A program made the translations under genes and the position numbers. From assembly GCF_030848945.1 (NCBI RefSeq), contig NZ_JANHAX010000001.1:558001-622000 (forward strand): DNA of 64,000 bases, written 5' to 3'. The notes beneath the pieces are model-generated. The model was not told where the DNA came from, searched no databases, and was given only the letters and a program-made list of their open reading frames with translations. Shown piece after piece: positions 27,260 to 34,997 of the stretch. The DNA comes from Marimonas arenosa. GTDB lineage: Bacteria; Pseudomonadota; Alphaproteobacteria; Rhodobacterales; Rhodobacteraceae. Numbering within the stretch: the first letter of the stretch is position 1; each line of letters starts with the position of its first letter.

Positions 27260-28012
27260 ATGCGCCACGATCCGCTGAAAGCGCTCATTCACATACCGAA
27301 GACCGCCGGGACCAGCATGAACGCCCAGCTCGCCGCTCATGGCGGACGCGGGCGCAAGCATATCGAACAGCTGGCAGGGCACCCGTGGAGGCTGGCGCGT
27401 CTTGCGGCGCGGGCCGACTGGGTATCGGGCCATCTGCCTCTGCGCGATATGCAGGCGCAGCTCGGGGCCGTGACTGATCGTCCGCTCGAAATCTATGCCT
27501 TTGTGCGCGATCCGATCGCTCAGGTCGCCTCGCATTACAACTGGTGGTATGTGGTCTGGCACCGCGGACCGCTGAGCTGGTGGCGGCAGGCCGCGCCGTT
27601 CCGGGCGCTGTCGCGGCGCATCCGGGCCGCCGACCCGACCGATCCGGATCAGGTGATCGCCATCCTGCGCGACAACGCGCCGCTCTTTCTGAACATGCAG
27701 GCCGACTATCTTCTGGGCACCCGCACGGCGATGGACCCGGCCGCCATCCGGGCAGCGCTGACCCGATTGGCCTTTGTCGGCCTCAACGACGACCTACCAG
27801 CATTGTGCGCGGCCATGGGACTGCCAGCCCCGAAACAAACGCCACGGCGCAACGTGAGTCCCTATTACTTCGACAAACGGGTGTTTTGGGAAGGCCCGGT
27901 GCGGGACTTCCTTGAAGACGCCCACGCCGGAGATATCGCGCTTTTCCAAGCGGTGCAGCGGATGCGGGGCAAGGATCGAGCAGCGCCCGCAGATCGACCG
28001 AAGCCGCGGTGA
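27260..28012 (+). CDS. Sulfotransferase-family protein
   Basis: A 250-residue PAPS-dependent sulfotransferase-like protein. LIHIPKTAGTSMNAQL at residue 9 is the 5'-phosphosulfate loop of the Golgi-type/bacterial group, and AFVRDPIAQVASHYN near residue 85 holds the Arg and Ser that bind the 3'-phosphate. No signal peptide is visible, so it is probably cytoplasmic. The acceptor, perhaps a surface polysaccharide or lipid, cannot be deduced. It is close behind the lipoprotein gene. Confidence 0.8.
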   Translation: MRHDPLKALIHIPKTAGTSMNAQLAAHGGRGRKHIEQLAGHPWRLARLAARADWVSGHLPLRDMQAQLGAVTDRPLEIYAFVRDPIAQVASHYNWWYVVWHRGPLSWWRQAAPFRALSRRIRAADPTDPDQVIAILRDNAPLFLNMQADYLLGTRTAMDPAAIRAALTRLAFVGLNDDLPALCAAMGLPAPKQTPRRNVSPYYFDKRVFWEGPVRDFLEDAHAGDIALFQAVQRMRGKDRAAPADRPKPR

Positions 28013-28113
28013 TCGACGTGTCCCCAGGCGGGCAACGGGTGAACCGACTGCGGACAAACGGGGCTTTCCTCTGCCGGTCAACGCAATGCGCGCGGCGCGG
28101 CCGCACGCTTGCT

Positions 28114-28190
28114 TGGTCGGGGCGGCGAGATTCGAACTCACGACCCCCTGTACCCAAAACAGGTGCGCTACCAGACTGCGCCACGCCCCG
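28114..28190 (-). tRNA. tRNA-Pro (anticodon TGG), CCA encoded
   Basis: Minus-strand cloverleaf: acceptor CGGGGCG/CGCCCCG, D-arm GCGCAGTCTGGTAGCGC, anticodon stem CCTGT/ACAGG with loop TTTGGGT giving TGG, T-arm GTGAGTTCGAATCTCGC, discriminator A and encoded CCA at 28114-28116. Confidence 0.96.
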
Positions 28191-28236
28191 AACCGCCGGT
28201 GTGTGTAATCGGGTGCCCTGCCCTTGTCCACGAAAA

Positions 28237-28269
28237 ACGGCCCCGGAATTCACCGGGGCCGTCTTTTTT
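28237..28269. terminator. Bidirectional Rho-independent terminator
   Basis: ACGGCCCCGG (28237-28246) pairs with CCGGGGCCGT (28253-28262). A T-run follows on the plus strand (28264-28270) and TTTTT follows on the minus strand. It lies 13 bases after the end of the ABC transporter unit on the minus strand, which it most likely terminates. Confidence 0.8.
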
Positions 28270-28282
28270 TGAACCAACGCGC

Positions 28283-29272
28283 TCAGTTCAGTGCGGCATC
28301 GGTGATCTCATGCGTCCAGGCGCCTTCGGGCTCCTTGGTGATCACCGGGTCCGAGCCGCCCGACAGAAGGCTTTGCACCGTGCGTTCGTAATCGGCGGGA
28401 TCGAGCGCGCCGTTGGAACCGGCCGTCAGCTTGGCGATCTCGCCCATCATCCGCTTCTGGTGTTTCTCGGTCTGGGCGCCGGTGGCGTCGTTGTCGAGCA
28501 CGATCATCGCCGCCTCGTCGGGGTTGTCCTCGGCGTATTTCCAGCCCTTCATCGAGGCCCGCACGAAACGCACCATCTTGTCCTTGAAGGCGGCATCTTC
28601 GAGGTTCGCGCCCAGCACGTACATGCCGTCCTCGAGCGTGGCGACGCCCTGGTCCTCGTATTTGAACACCACCAGTTCTTCCGGCGTCAGCCCGGCGTCG
28701 ATGATCTGCCAGTATTCGTTATAGGTCATGGTCGAGACGCAATCGGCCTGGCCGTTGAGGATCGGATCGACGTTGAAGCCCTGCTTCAGCACGGTGACGC
28801 CATCGGCGCCGCCATCGGTCGAGAGCCCCAGCTTGCTCATCCAGCTGAGGAACGGGTATTCGTTGCCGAAGAACCAGACGCCCAGCGTCTTGCCCTTGAA
28901 ATCGGCGGGGCTGGAAATCCCGCTGTCCTTGCGGCAGGTCAGCATCATGCCCGAGCTTTTGAACGGCTGGGCGATGTTGACCAGATCGAGCCCCTTCTCG
29001 CGGCTGGCCAGCGCCGAAGGCATCCAGTCGAGCACCACGTCAGCCCCGCCCCCGGCGATCACCTGCGCGGGGGCGATATCCGGGCCGCCGGGTTTGATGG
29101 TGACGTTCAGACCCTCTTCCTCGTAGAAGCCTTTGTCAGCCGCCACGTAGTATCCGGCGAACTGGGCCTGCGTGACCCATTTCAGTTGCAGTGTCACATC
29201 GTCGGCCGCCTGGGCCATTGTGGCGCCGAAGGCCATCGCCCCGGCAAGCGCCGCGCCTAACATTTGTTTCAT
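28283..29272 (-). CDS. NMT1/THI5-type ABC transporter substrate-binding protein
   Basis: A 329-residue periplasmic protein with a clear signal peptide (MKQMLGAALAGAMAFGATMAQA). VTLQLKWVTQAQFAGYYVAADKG in two halves is the N-terminal signature of NMT1/THI5-like proteins, which bind pyrimidine or nitrate/sulfonate-type ligands. GFYEEEGLNVTIKPGG, GVWFFGNEYPFLSW and the hinge regions are typical. ATG 29272 is chosen because GGAG lies 8 bases upstream. As part of a pyrimidine degradation island the likely cargo is a pyrimidine base or hydantoin, which is inference. It is the last gene of the ABC unit. Confidence 0.87.
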   Translation of the reverse strand: MKQMLGAALAGAMAFGATMAQAADDVTLQLKWVTQAQFAGYYVAADKGFYEEEGLNVTIKPGGPDIAPAQVIAGGGADVVLDWMPSALASREKGLDLVNIAQPFKSSGMMLTCRKDSGISSPADFKGKTLGVWFFGNEYPFLSWMSKLGLSTDGGADGVTVLKQGFNVDPILNGQADCVSTMTYNEYWQIIDAGLTPEELVVFKYEDQGVATLEDGMYVLGANLEDAAFKDKMVRFVRASMKGWKYAEDNPDEAAMIVLDNDATGAQTEKHQKRMMGEIAKLTAGSNGALDPADYERTVQSLLSGGSDPVITKEPEGAWTHEITDAALN

Positions 29273-29315
29273 TGGTCTCACTCCTTGTTGGTTTTGGTTT
29301 AGTTTATTGAAAGTC

Positions 29316-30158
29316 TCATCCCCGCCGTTGCGACGGGTGCCAGAAGGTCACCCATCTTTCCGCCAGCGCCACCGCGCCGTAAAACGCCGAGCCGACAATC
29401 GCGGCGACGGCGATTTCCGACCATACCATATCGAGCGCAAGCCGTCCGACCTCGGTTGAGATACGAAAGCCCATGCCCTTGATCGGCGAGCCGAAAAATT
29501 CGGCAACGATAGCGCCGATCAGTGCAAGCGTTGTGCAGATCTTGAGCCCGTTGAAGATGAACGGCATCGCCGCCGGCAGGCGCAGTTTCATCAGGCCCTG
29601 CCAGTAAGAGGCGGCATAGGTGCGCATCAGGTCGCGCTGCATCGCCTCGGAGGCCTGCAGCCCCTCGACGGTGTTCACCAGCATCGGGAAGAATACCATG
29701 ACCACCACCACCGCCGCTTTCGAGTGCCAGTCGAACCCGAACCACATCACCAGGATCGGCGCCATGCCGACAATCGGAAGCGCGGCGACGAAATTGCCCA
29801 CCGGCAGAAGGCCGCGCTGCAAAAACGGCGAGCGGTCGACGGCAATCGCCACCAGAACCGCCGCGCCGCAGCCGATGACATAGCCCGACAGAGCGCCTTT
29901 GAAGAAGGTCTGGACAAGATCGGTCCAGAGCGTGGGAATTTCGCCGGCGAAAGTCGTGGCAATCGCCGAGGGTGCGGGCAGCAGCACCGGGTTGATGCCG
30001 AAGCCGCGCACCATGCCTTCCCACAGGACAAGCACCGTGATGCCAAAGAGCGTAGGCACGAAAAGCCGCACCCAACGATCGCTGCTTGGCGACAGCCGGG
30101 CGTTGACCGCCCAGGCCAGAATCCAGAAAACCAGCGATCCGATCACCCAGCCATTCAT
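29316..30158 (-). CDS. ABC transporter permease (SsuC/RibX type)
   Basis: A 280-residue inner-membrane permease of the BPD_transp_1 family, six or so helices. The cytoplasmic EAA loop is seen around EAMQRDLMRTYAASYWQGLMKLRLPAAMPFIFNGLK. The ATG at 30158 overlaps the preceding permease's stop (ATGA), so two unequal permeases form a heterodimeric channel for the NMT1-type binding protein. Confidence 0.87.
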   Translation of the reverse strand: MNGWVIGSLVFWILAWAVNARLSPSSDRWVRLFVPTLFGITVLVLWEGMVRGFGINPVLLPAPSAIATTFAGEIPTLWTDLVQTFFKGALSGYVIGCGAAVLVAIAVDRSPFLQRGLLPVGNFVAALPIVGMAPILVMWFGFDWHSKAAVVVVMVFFPMLVNTVEGLQASEAMQRDLMRTYAASYWQGLMKLRLPAAMPFIFNGLKICTTLALIGAIVAEFFGSPIKGMGFRISTEVGRLALDMVWSEIAVAAIVGSAFYGAVALAERWVTFWHPSQRRG

Positions 30159-31084
30159 CGCTGAAACCCCATGCGCCTGAGCGTCATGCCCTGCGCCAAG
30201 CCGATGGCCCAGACCAGTACCGCGGCCAGCGTGGCCGCGCCAAGAAGCGCCGACCAAATCTGCACCGTCTGGCCGTAATAACTGCCGGCCAGCAGCCGCG
30301 CGCCGAGGCCGCCATCCTGGCTGAGCGACAGTTCGGCCACCACCGCGCCGATCAGCGAGGCGGCAACACCGACCTTGAGCGAGGCGAAGAGATAAGGCGC
30401 GGAACTGGGAAGCCGCAGTTTCCAGAAGGTCTGGGCGCGGCTGGCGCTCCAGGTTTTCATCTGGTCCATCTGCATCGCGTCCGGCGAGCGCAGCCCCTTG
30501 ACCATACCGACCACCACCGGGAAGAAGCTGAGATACATCGAGATCACGCCCTTGGCGATCAGGTCATCGACGCTGAGCGAGGCCAGCACCACCACGATCA
30601 TCGGCGCAATCGCGAGGATCGGCACGGTCTGGCTGGCGATGATCCAGGGCATCACGCTCATGTCCATGGCGCGGCTATGCACGATGCTGACGGCCAACAC
30701 GATTCCCAGAAGCGTCCCGAAGGCAAAGCCAAGAAGCGTCGCGCTCAGCGTGATCCAGCCATGCAGGATCAGCGAGCGCTTGGAAAACGCCCGGCCGCGT
30801 TCGACCATGCCCCAGGTGGTCTTCCACAACTCGGCGCCGACCTGGTGCGGCGCCGGCAGCTGCGGCCGGTCCTGTTCGTAAACCGTACGCCACAGGCCCG
30901 GGTTTTTCACAGCAAGCGCAATCCTGCCCATCTTGCGCCGCTCGGGCGCCTCGGCCGGTGTCACCTCCTGCCCCGCCCGCTGCGCCTGAATCGCCGCCTC
31001 GTGGATGTTCATCGGCACGCAGGCCGCGTACCACAGGCCAATGAGGGCGGCGATGACGGTGAGGATCGAGAGCGCCGATTTCAT
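30155..31084 (-). CDS. ABC transporter permease with N-terminal periplasmic insertion
   Basis: A 309-residue permease. Helix 1 (LSILTVIAALIGLWYAACVP) is followed by about 80 mostly hydrophilic residues with many charges before the BPD_transp_1 core (ITLSATLLGFAFGTLLGIVLA). The EAA loop is in DAMQMDQMKTWSASRAQTFWKLRLPSSAPYLFASL. The extra segment is what separates it from its partner permease. It pairs with the next gene (ATGA overlap). A palindromic repeat doublet lies between it and the ATPase gene. Confidence 0.87.
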   Translation of the reverse strand: MKSALSILTVIAALIGLWYAACVPMNIHEAAIQAQRAGQEVTPAEAPERRKMGRIALAVKNPGLWRTVYEQDRPQLPAPHQVGAELWKTTWGMVERGRAFSKRSLILHGWITLSATLLGFAFGTLLGIVLAVSIVHSRAMDMSVMPWIIASQTVPILAIAPMIVVVLASLSVDDLIAKGVISMYLSFFPVVVGMVKGLRSPDAMQMDQMKTWSASRAQTFWKLRLPSSAPYLFASLKVGVAASLIGAVVAELSLSQDGGLGARLLAGSYYGQTVQIWSALLGAATLAAVLVWAIGLAQGMTLRRMGFQR

Positions 31085-31099
31085 GCCTTGCCCCCCGCG

Positions 31100-31161
31100 C
31101 CCCGGGCTTGACCCGGGGCCTCCGCGACCCGCCGCCAGAGGTCCCGGGTCAAGCCCGGGAC
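31100..31161. repeat. REP-like palindromic doublet inside the ABC operon
   Basis: Two inverted copies of one palindromic unit: CCCCGGGCTTGACCCGGGGCCTC (31100-31122) and, in reverse, GAGGTCCCGGGTCAAGCCCGGGAC (31138-31161), with 15 bases between them. It fills the 90-base gap between the ATPase and permease genes. Related copies occur at 34555, 34915 and, diverged, 45544. Confidence 0.85.
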
Positions 31162-31174
31162 GGGATTTGCCCGC

Positions 31175-31957
31175 TCAATCGTCATAGGCATGCCCGGCCC
31201 TCAACCCCTCGCGAACGCGGTGGGCAATTTCGAGGAATTCCGGCGTGTCACGGATATCGAGCGGCCGCTCGCGCGGCAGGGTGTTTTCGATCACATCGGT
31301 GATCCGGCCCGGCCGCGGGCTCATCACCACGATGCGGGTCGACAGATACACCGCCTCGGGGATCGAATGGGTGACGAAGCCGATGGTCTTGTGGGTCTTG
31401 TCCCACAGCTCCAACAGTTGCTCGTTGAGATGGTCGCGCACGATCTCGTCAAGCGCGCCGAAGGGTTCGTCCATCAGCAGGATATCGGCGTCGAACGCCA
31501 AGGCGCGGGCGATGCTGGCGCGTTGCTGCATGCCGCCCGACAACTGCCAGGGGAATTTCTTGCCGAAGCCGCGCAGATCGACGAGGTCGAGCACCCGGTC
31601 GATGTGATCCTTCCACTCGGATTTCGGAAAGCCCATGATCTCCAGCGGCAGCTGGATGTTGCCCCGGATCGTGCGCCACGGGTAAAGCCCGGCATGCTGG
31701 AAGACATAACCGTAAGCCCTTGCCTTCCTTGCCTCTTCCGGGCTCATGCCATTGACAGAGACAGCGCCGCCGGTGGGTTGCTCCAAGGCGGCCACGACCC
31801 GCAGAAAGGTCGTCTTGCCACAGCCCGACGGGCCGATGAAGCTGACGAAATCGCCCTTCATGATGTCGAGCGAGACGTCTTTCAGTGCGTGCACCGGGCC
31901 ATCGTTGGTCTGAAAGGTCAGGTCCAGGTTTTCGGCCTTGATGACGGGTTCGCTCAC
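31175..31957 (-). CDS. ABC transporter ATP-binding protein (TauB/SsuB-like)
   Basis: A 260-residue ATPase: Walker A FIGPSGCGKTTFL near residue 43, Q-loop VFQHAGLYPWRT, signature LSGGMQQRASIARAL, Walker B ILLMDEPFGALDE, H-loop VTHSIPEAVYL. The aliphatic-sulfonate/nitrate/thiamine-precursor subgroup matches its NMT1-type partner. The GTG start at 31957 overlaps the VOC gene's stop (GTGA), joining the transporter to the dihydropyrimidinase gene cluster upstream. Confidence 0.92.
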   Translation of the reverse strand: MSEPVIKAENLDLTFQTNDGPVHALKDVSLDIMKGDFVSFIGPSGCGKTTFLRVVAALEQPTGGAVSVNGMSPEEARKARAYGYVFQHAGLYPWRTIRGNIQLPLEIMGFPKSEWKDHIDRVLDLVDLRGFGKKFPWQLSGGMQQRASIARALAFDADILLMDEPFGALDEIVRDHLNEQLLELWDKTHKTIGFVTHSIPEAVYLSTRIVVMSPRPGRITDVIENTLPRERPLDIRDTPEFLEIAHRVREGLRAGHAYDD

Positions 31958-32373
31958 ACTGCAAGCCCCCACAGTTTCGGTTCGGCGAACTCGATTGAAT
32001 TGCCGGCGGGGTCACGAACATAGACCGAACGGGCGCCGTTGGGCCAACGGAAATCGGCCTCGATCTCTATGCCCGCGCCGACCAAGGTTTCCACCATTTT
32101 TTCAATATCCTCCGCATCCATGGCAAAGCACAGATGCCCGGGCCCGTCGGCGCCGTGCGGCGGCACTGGCAACGGGTCTCCGGGCGCCGGGGGCTTGCGC
32201 GTCTCGACCGCCACGAAGAGCAGCACGATAGTGTTCCCCGCGCGATAGAAGATGTTGCGCGGTTCGTGGCGGCGCACCTCTTCGAGGCCCAGAACGCCGC
32301 CATAAAAGGCCGCCGCGGCCTCGAGATCGTCGACATAGAGCGCGGCTTCGAGCACGTTGTTGATGGCGGGCAT
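31954..32373 (-). CDS. VOC (glyoxalase/dioxygenase fold) protein
   Basis: A 139-residue vicinal-oxygen-chelate protein with two beta-alpha-beta-beta-beta modules: the first EAALYVDDLEAAAAFYGGVLGLE, the second with GHLCFAMDAEDIEKMVETLVGAG and RSVYVRDPAGNSIEFAEP, whose terminal Glu is a metal ligand. Its catalytic activity is unknown. It lies between dihydropyrimidinase (5-base gap) and the transporter ATPase (4-base overlap), so a role in pyrimidine or hydantoin breakdown is likely but undefined. Confidence 0.85.
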   Translation of the reverse strand: MPAINNVLEAALYVDDLEAAAAFYGGVLGLEEVRRHEPRNIFYRAGNTIVLLFVAVETRKPPAPGDPLPVPPHGADGPGHLCFAMDAEDIEKMVETLVGAGIEIEADFRWPNGARSVYVRDPAGNSIEFAEPKLWGLAV

Positions 32374-32378
32374 GGCGC

Positions 32379-33836
32379 TTACACCCCCGTGGCCGGAATG
32401 CCGGTGCGCACCACCGGCTGCGGCGCGGTGAGGTCCTTCCACTGGGACAGCGCCCGGTTCACCGTGGCGTTGGGTTCGCGGGCGACGAACTGGCCGTGGC
32501 CCTCCTGGGTGCGGATCTCGCCATCGTGGACAGCGACATGGCCGCGCGACAGAGTGAAGCGCGGCAAGCCCTTCACCTTGTGGCCCTCGAAAACGTTGTA
32601 GTCGATTGCCGATTGCTGGCTTCCGGCGGTGATGGTCTTCTCCTTTGCCGGGTCCCAGACCACGATATCGGCGTCGGCGCCAACCAGGATTGCACCCTTT
32701 TTCGGATAGCAATTCAATATCTTGGCGATGTTTGTTGAAGTCACCGCAACAAACTCGTTCATCGTCAGCCGCCCGGTGGCGACGCCGTTGGTCCAGAGCA
32801 TCGGCATCCGGTCCTCAAGCCCGCCGGTGCCATTCGGAATCTTGGTGAAATCGCCGACGCCATAGCGTTTCTGCTCGGTGGTAAAGGCACAGTGATCGGT
32901 CGCCACCACGGACAGCGACCCGCTTTGCAGCCCGGCCCACAGGCTGTCTTGGTGCTGCTTGTTGCGGAAGGGCGGGCTCATCACCCGGCGGGCGGCGTGG
33001 TCCCAATCCTTGTTGAAATACTCACTCTCATCCAGCGTTAGGTGCTGGATCAGCGGCTCGCCCCAGACCCGCTTGCCCTGCATCCGGGCGCGGCGGATGG
33101 CCTCGTGGCTGTCCTCGCAGGAGACATGCACAACATAAAGCGGCGCGCCGGCCATGTCGGCGATCATGATGGCGCGGTTGGTGGCCTCGCCCTCGACCTG
33201 CGGCGGGCGGGAATAGGCATGCGCCTCGGGGCCGGTATTGCCTTCGCGCAGGAGGCGGGCGGAAAGCTCGGCCACCACATCGCCGTTCTCGGCATGGACC
33301 ATCGGGGTCGCGCCGAGCTCGGCCAGGCGCAGGAAGCTGGCATAGAGCTCGTCATCGTTGACCATCAGCGCGCCCTTGTAGGCCAGGAAGTGCTTAAACG
33401 TATTGATTCCGCGCTCTTGCACAACGGCCTTCATGTCGTCGAAAACCTGTTCGCCCCACCATGTCACCGCCATGTGGAAGCTGTAATCGCAATTGGCCCG
33501 GGTCGATTTGTTGTCCCAGCGTTTCAGCGCGTCGAGCAGGCTTTCGCCCTGGTTGGGCAGCGCGAAATCGACCACCATCGTGGTGCCGCCGGCGAGACCG
33601 GCGCGGGTACCGGATTCGAAGTCGTCGGAGCTGTAGGTGCCCATGAACGGCATTTCCAGATGGGTATGCGGGTCGATGCCGCCGGGCATCACGTAGCAGC
33701 CGGTGGCGTCAAGCTCGGTGTCGCCTTTCAGTCCTGGGCCTATCTCGGTGATCACGCCGCCTTCGATCAGGACGTCGGCCGGATAGGTCAGGTCGGCGGT
33801 CACGACGGTGCCGTTCTTGATGACTGTGGTGCTCAT
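32379..33836 (-). CDS. hydA: Dihydropyrimidinase / D-hydantoinase
   Basis: Opens the ring of dihydrouracil or dihydrothymine to N-carbamoyl-beta-amino acids. The 485-residue amidohydrolase shows GGIDPHTHLEMPFMG (two metal His), FKHFLAYKGALM with the carboxylated Lys region, HAENGD, VVHVSCEDS and ATDHCAF with the catalytic Asp. Length and motifs fit the DHPase rather than the allantoinase branch. Its context (PreTA, N-carbamoyl-beta-alanine amidohydrolase, RutR) supports the pyrimidine role. The start overlaps the lipoprotein gene by 4 bases (ATGA). Confidence 0.94.
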   Translation of the reverse strand: MSTTVIKNGTVVTADLTYPADVLIEGGVITEIGPGLKGDTELDATGCYVMPGGIDPHTHLEMPFMGTYSSDDFESGTRAGLAGGTTMVVDFALPNQGESLLDALKRWDNKSTRANCDYSFHMAVTWWGEQVFDDMKAVVQERGINTFKHFLAYKGALMVNDDELYASFLRLAELGATPMVHAENGDVVAELSARLLREGNTGPEAHAYSRPPQVEGEATNRAIMIADMAGAPLYVVHVSCEDSHEAIRRARMQGKRVWGEPLIQHLTLDESEYFNKDWDHAARRVMSPPFRNKQHQDSLWAGLQSGSLSVVATDHCAFTTEQKRYGVGDFTKIPNGTGGLEDRMPMLWTNGVATGRLTMNEFVAVTSTNIAKILNCYPKKGAILVGADADIVVWDPAKEKTITAGSQQSAIDYNVFEGHKVKGLPRFTLSRGHVAVHDGEIRTQEGHGQFVAREPNATVNRALSQWKDLTAPQPVVRTGIPATGV

Positions 33837-34156
33837 GTGTTTTCTCCCCGTTTGGTCTGGCGCTGCGGTTTTTCAACGCACAGCGGTGCATTGGTGATCC
33901 CGGCCTTGCGCATCTCGGGCGTGACGAGCGGATGACGCGCGCCGTATTGCAGGTAATAGTAGCAGGGCCCGGGCCGGTCCGGATCGTATCGCGCGATCAT
34001 GTCGTCCACCGTCACCCCTGGCGGCAGTGCGGCGATGATCTCATCCGATGGCATATGATCAAGCTTTTCCCAGCGCTGCCCTTGCACCTGTTGCGTCGGA
34101 GGAGCGGAACAGGCCGTGAGTAGAGCGGCGATGAGAAGGAACGGTATGTGTTTCAT
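33833..34156 (-). CDS. Small lipoprotein within the pyrimidine cluster
   Basis: A 107-residue protein with signal MKHIPFLLIAALLTACSAPP; the lipobox LTAC puts the lipidated Cys at position 16. The mature part has a conserved-looking MPSDEIIAALPPGVTVDDMI and GPCYYYLQYG with a single Cys pair. No family recognised. It overlaps dihydropyrimidinase by 4 bases and follows another unknown gene by 18 bases, so it is part of that operon. It could be a surface component of the uptake system. Confidence 0.75.
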   Translation of the reverse strand: MKHIPFLLIAALLTACSAPPTQQVQGQRWEKLDHMPSDEIIAALPPGVTVDDMIARYDPDRPGPCYYYLQYGARHPLVTPEMRKAGITNAPLCVEKPQRQTKRGENT

Positions 34157-34174
34157 GTCGTCCTGTGCAGTTGA

Positions 34175-34537
34175 TCAATGGATGCTTCCGAACACACTGA
34201 TGGCATCGCCGTGCACGCCGATATCGACGGGGCCGAACCTGCTTTCGACGGCGAGCGAGAACACTTTGGCCCACGGGATGTAGAGCACCCGGTAGGCTCC
34301 GGTCGAGCGGGTGACCGCCCAGCAGGTCGCGGTCATGCCGCCGGAGAACAGGGTCTCGACCTCTTCCGGTTCGATCAGCGCCTCGCGGAATTCCTTGAGC
34401 AGCAGCCGGTGCCAGTCGGGCGGCATCGGCACAACCTGCCCGACGCTGCGCAGGTTGCCGGCATCGGGGTCGTAATCGTGCAGTTCGCTGGCGATGCGAT
34501 GTTTGATTTCCGAGGCGCGCGGCGCTGTCACGTCCAT
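34175..34537 (-). CDS. Conserved-looking protein of unknown function, 120 residues
   Basis: From ATG 34537 (MDVTAPRASEIKHRIASELH). No signal or membrane helix. The body ends in VESRFGPVDIGVHGDAISVF and has a beta-rich middle (TCWAVTRSTGAYRVLYIPWA). I do not recognise it. It lies 18 bases upstream of the lipoprotein and 52 bases from the GIY-YIG gene, a repeat unit separating them. A link to pyrimidine catabolism is from position only. Confidence 0.6.
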   Translation of the reverse strand: MDVTAPRASEIKHRIASELHDYDPDAGNLRSVGQVVPMPPDWHRLLLKEFREALIEPEEVETLFSGGMTATCWAVTRSTGAYRVLYIPWAKVFSLAVESRFGPVDIGVHGDAISVFGSIH

Positions 34538-34554
34538 CACCGCACCTCCCCCGC

Positions 34555-34578
34555 GTCCCGGGCTTGACCCGGGACCTC
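34555..34578. repeat. REP-like palindromic unit, single copy
   Basis: GTCCCGGGCTTGACCCGGGACCTC matches the half-units at 31100 and 34915 and lies 11 bases after the GIY-YIG stop. Confidence 0.85.
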
Positions 34579-34589
34579 TGCCGCAAAGA

Positions 34590-34871
34590 TCAGTGCAACA
34601 GATGCGTAAGATCCCGCCAATCGGGATTGAACTCGGCAATCAACCGGTTCTTCCACGCCCTGCGCCAGCGCTTGATACTGCGCTCGCGCCGCAACGAGGT
34701 TTCGAACTCCTCGTGTTCCTCGAACCAGACCAGCGTCCTGATCTTGTATTTCGCGGTATGTTCGGAAAGCCCGGCGCGATGCACTTCGACGCGCGATCGG
34801 ATATTTATCGATCGCCCGGTGTAAAGTGCGCCCCCGGGGCGCGATGCCAGGATGTAGACCCAATGCGACAT
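34590..34871 (-). CDS. Single-domain GIY-YIG nuclease (UPF0213-like)
   Basis: A 93-residue protein that is only a GIY-YIG domain. Key residues are intact: VYI at 5-7 and LYTG at 16-19 (the GIY and YIG pair), Arg27 with His31, the metal-binding Glu63 in RRERSIKRWRRAWK, and Asn82 in EFNPDWRDL. This matches the small bacterial family of unknown cellular role often annotated as a URI-domain endonuclease. I start at ATG 34871. It is closely bracketed by palindromic repeats (11 bases downstream, 43 upstream) inside the pyrimidine operon. Confidence 0.9.
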   Translation of the reverse strand: MSHWVYILASRPGGALYTGRSINIRSRVEVHRAGLSEHTAKYKIRTLVWFEEHEEFETSLRRERSIKRWRRAWKNRLIAEFNPDWRDLTHLLH

Positions 34872-34914
34872 CCCCCAGACTTGATGCACTAAGGTTAACA
34901 CAACGTGAAGCCCG

Positions 34915-34977
34915 CCCCGGGCTTGACCCGGGGCCTCTGTGCGTGTCGAGCAAGAGGTCCCGGGTCAAGCCCGGGAC
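34915..34977. repeat. REP-like palindromic doublet upstream of the GIY-YIG gene
   Basis: CCCCGGGCTTGACCCGGGGCCTC (34915-34937) and inverted GAGGTCCCGGGTCAAGCCCGGGAC (34954-34977) with 16 bases between, nearly identical in arms and spacing to the doublet at 31100 although the spacer differs. Confidence 0.85.
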
Positions 34978-34997
34978 GGGTGATTCCTGTGGCGACC

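Noticed and set aside
31100..34977. Repeated CCCGGGCTTGACCCGGG units considered as a CRISPR array
   Set aside because: Copies are few, kilobases apart, arranged as inverted doublets and lack regular spacers or cas genes.
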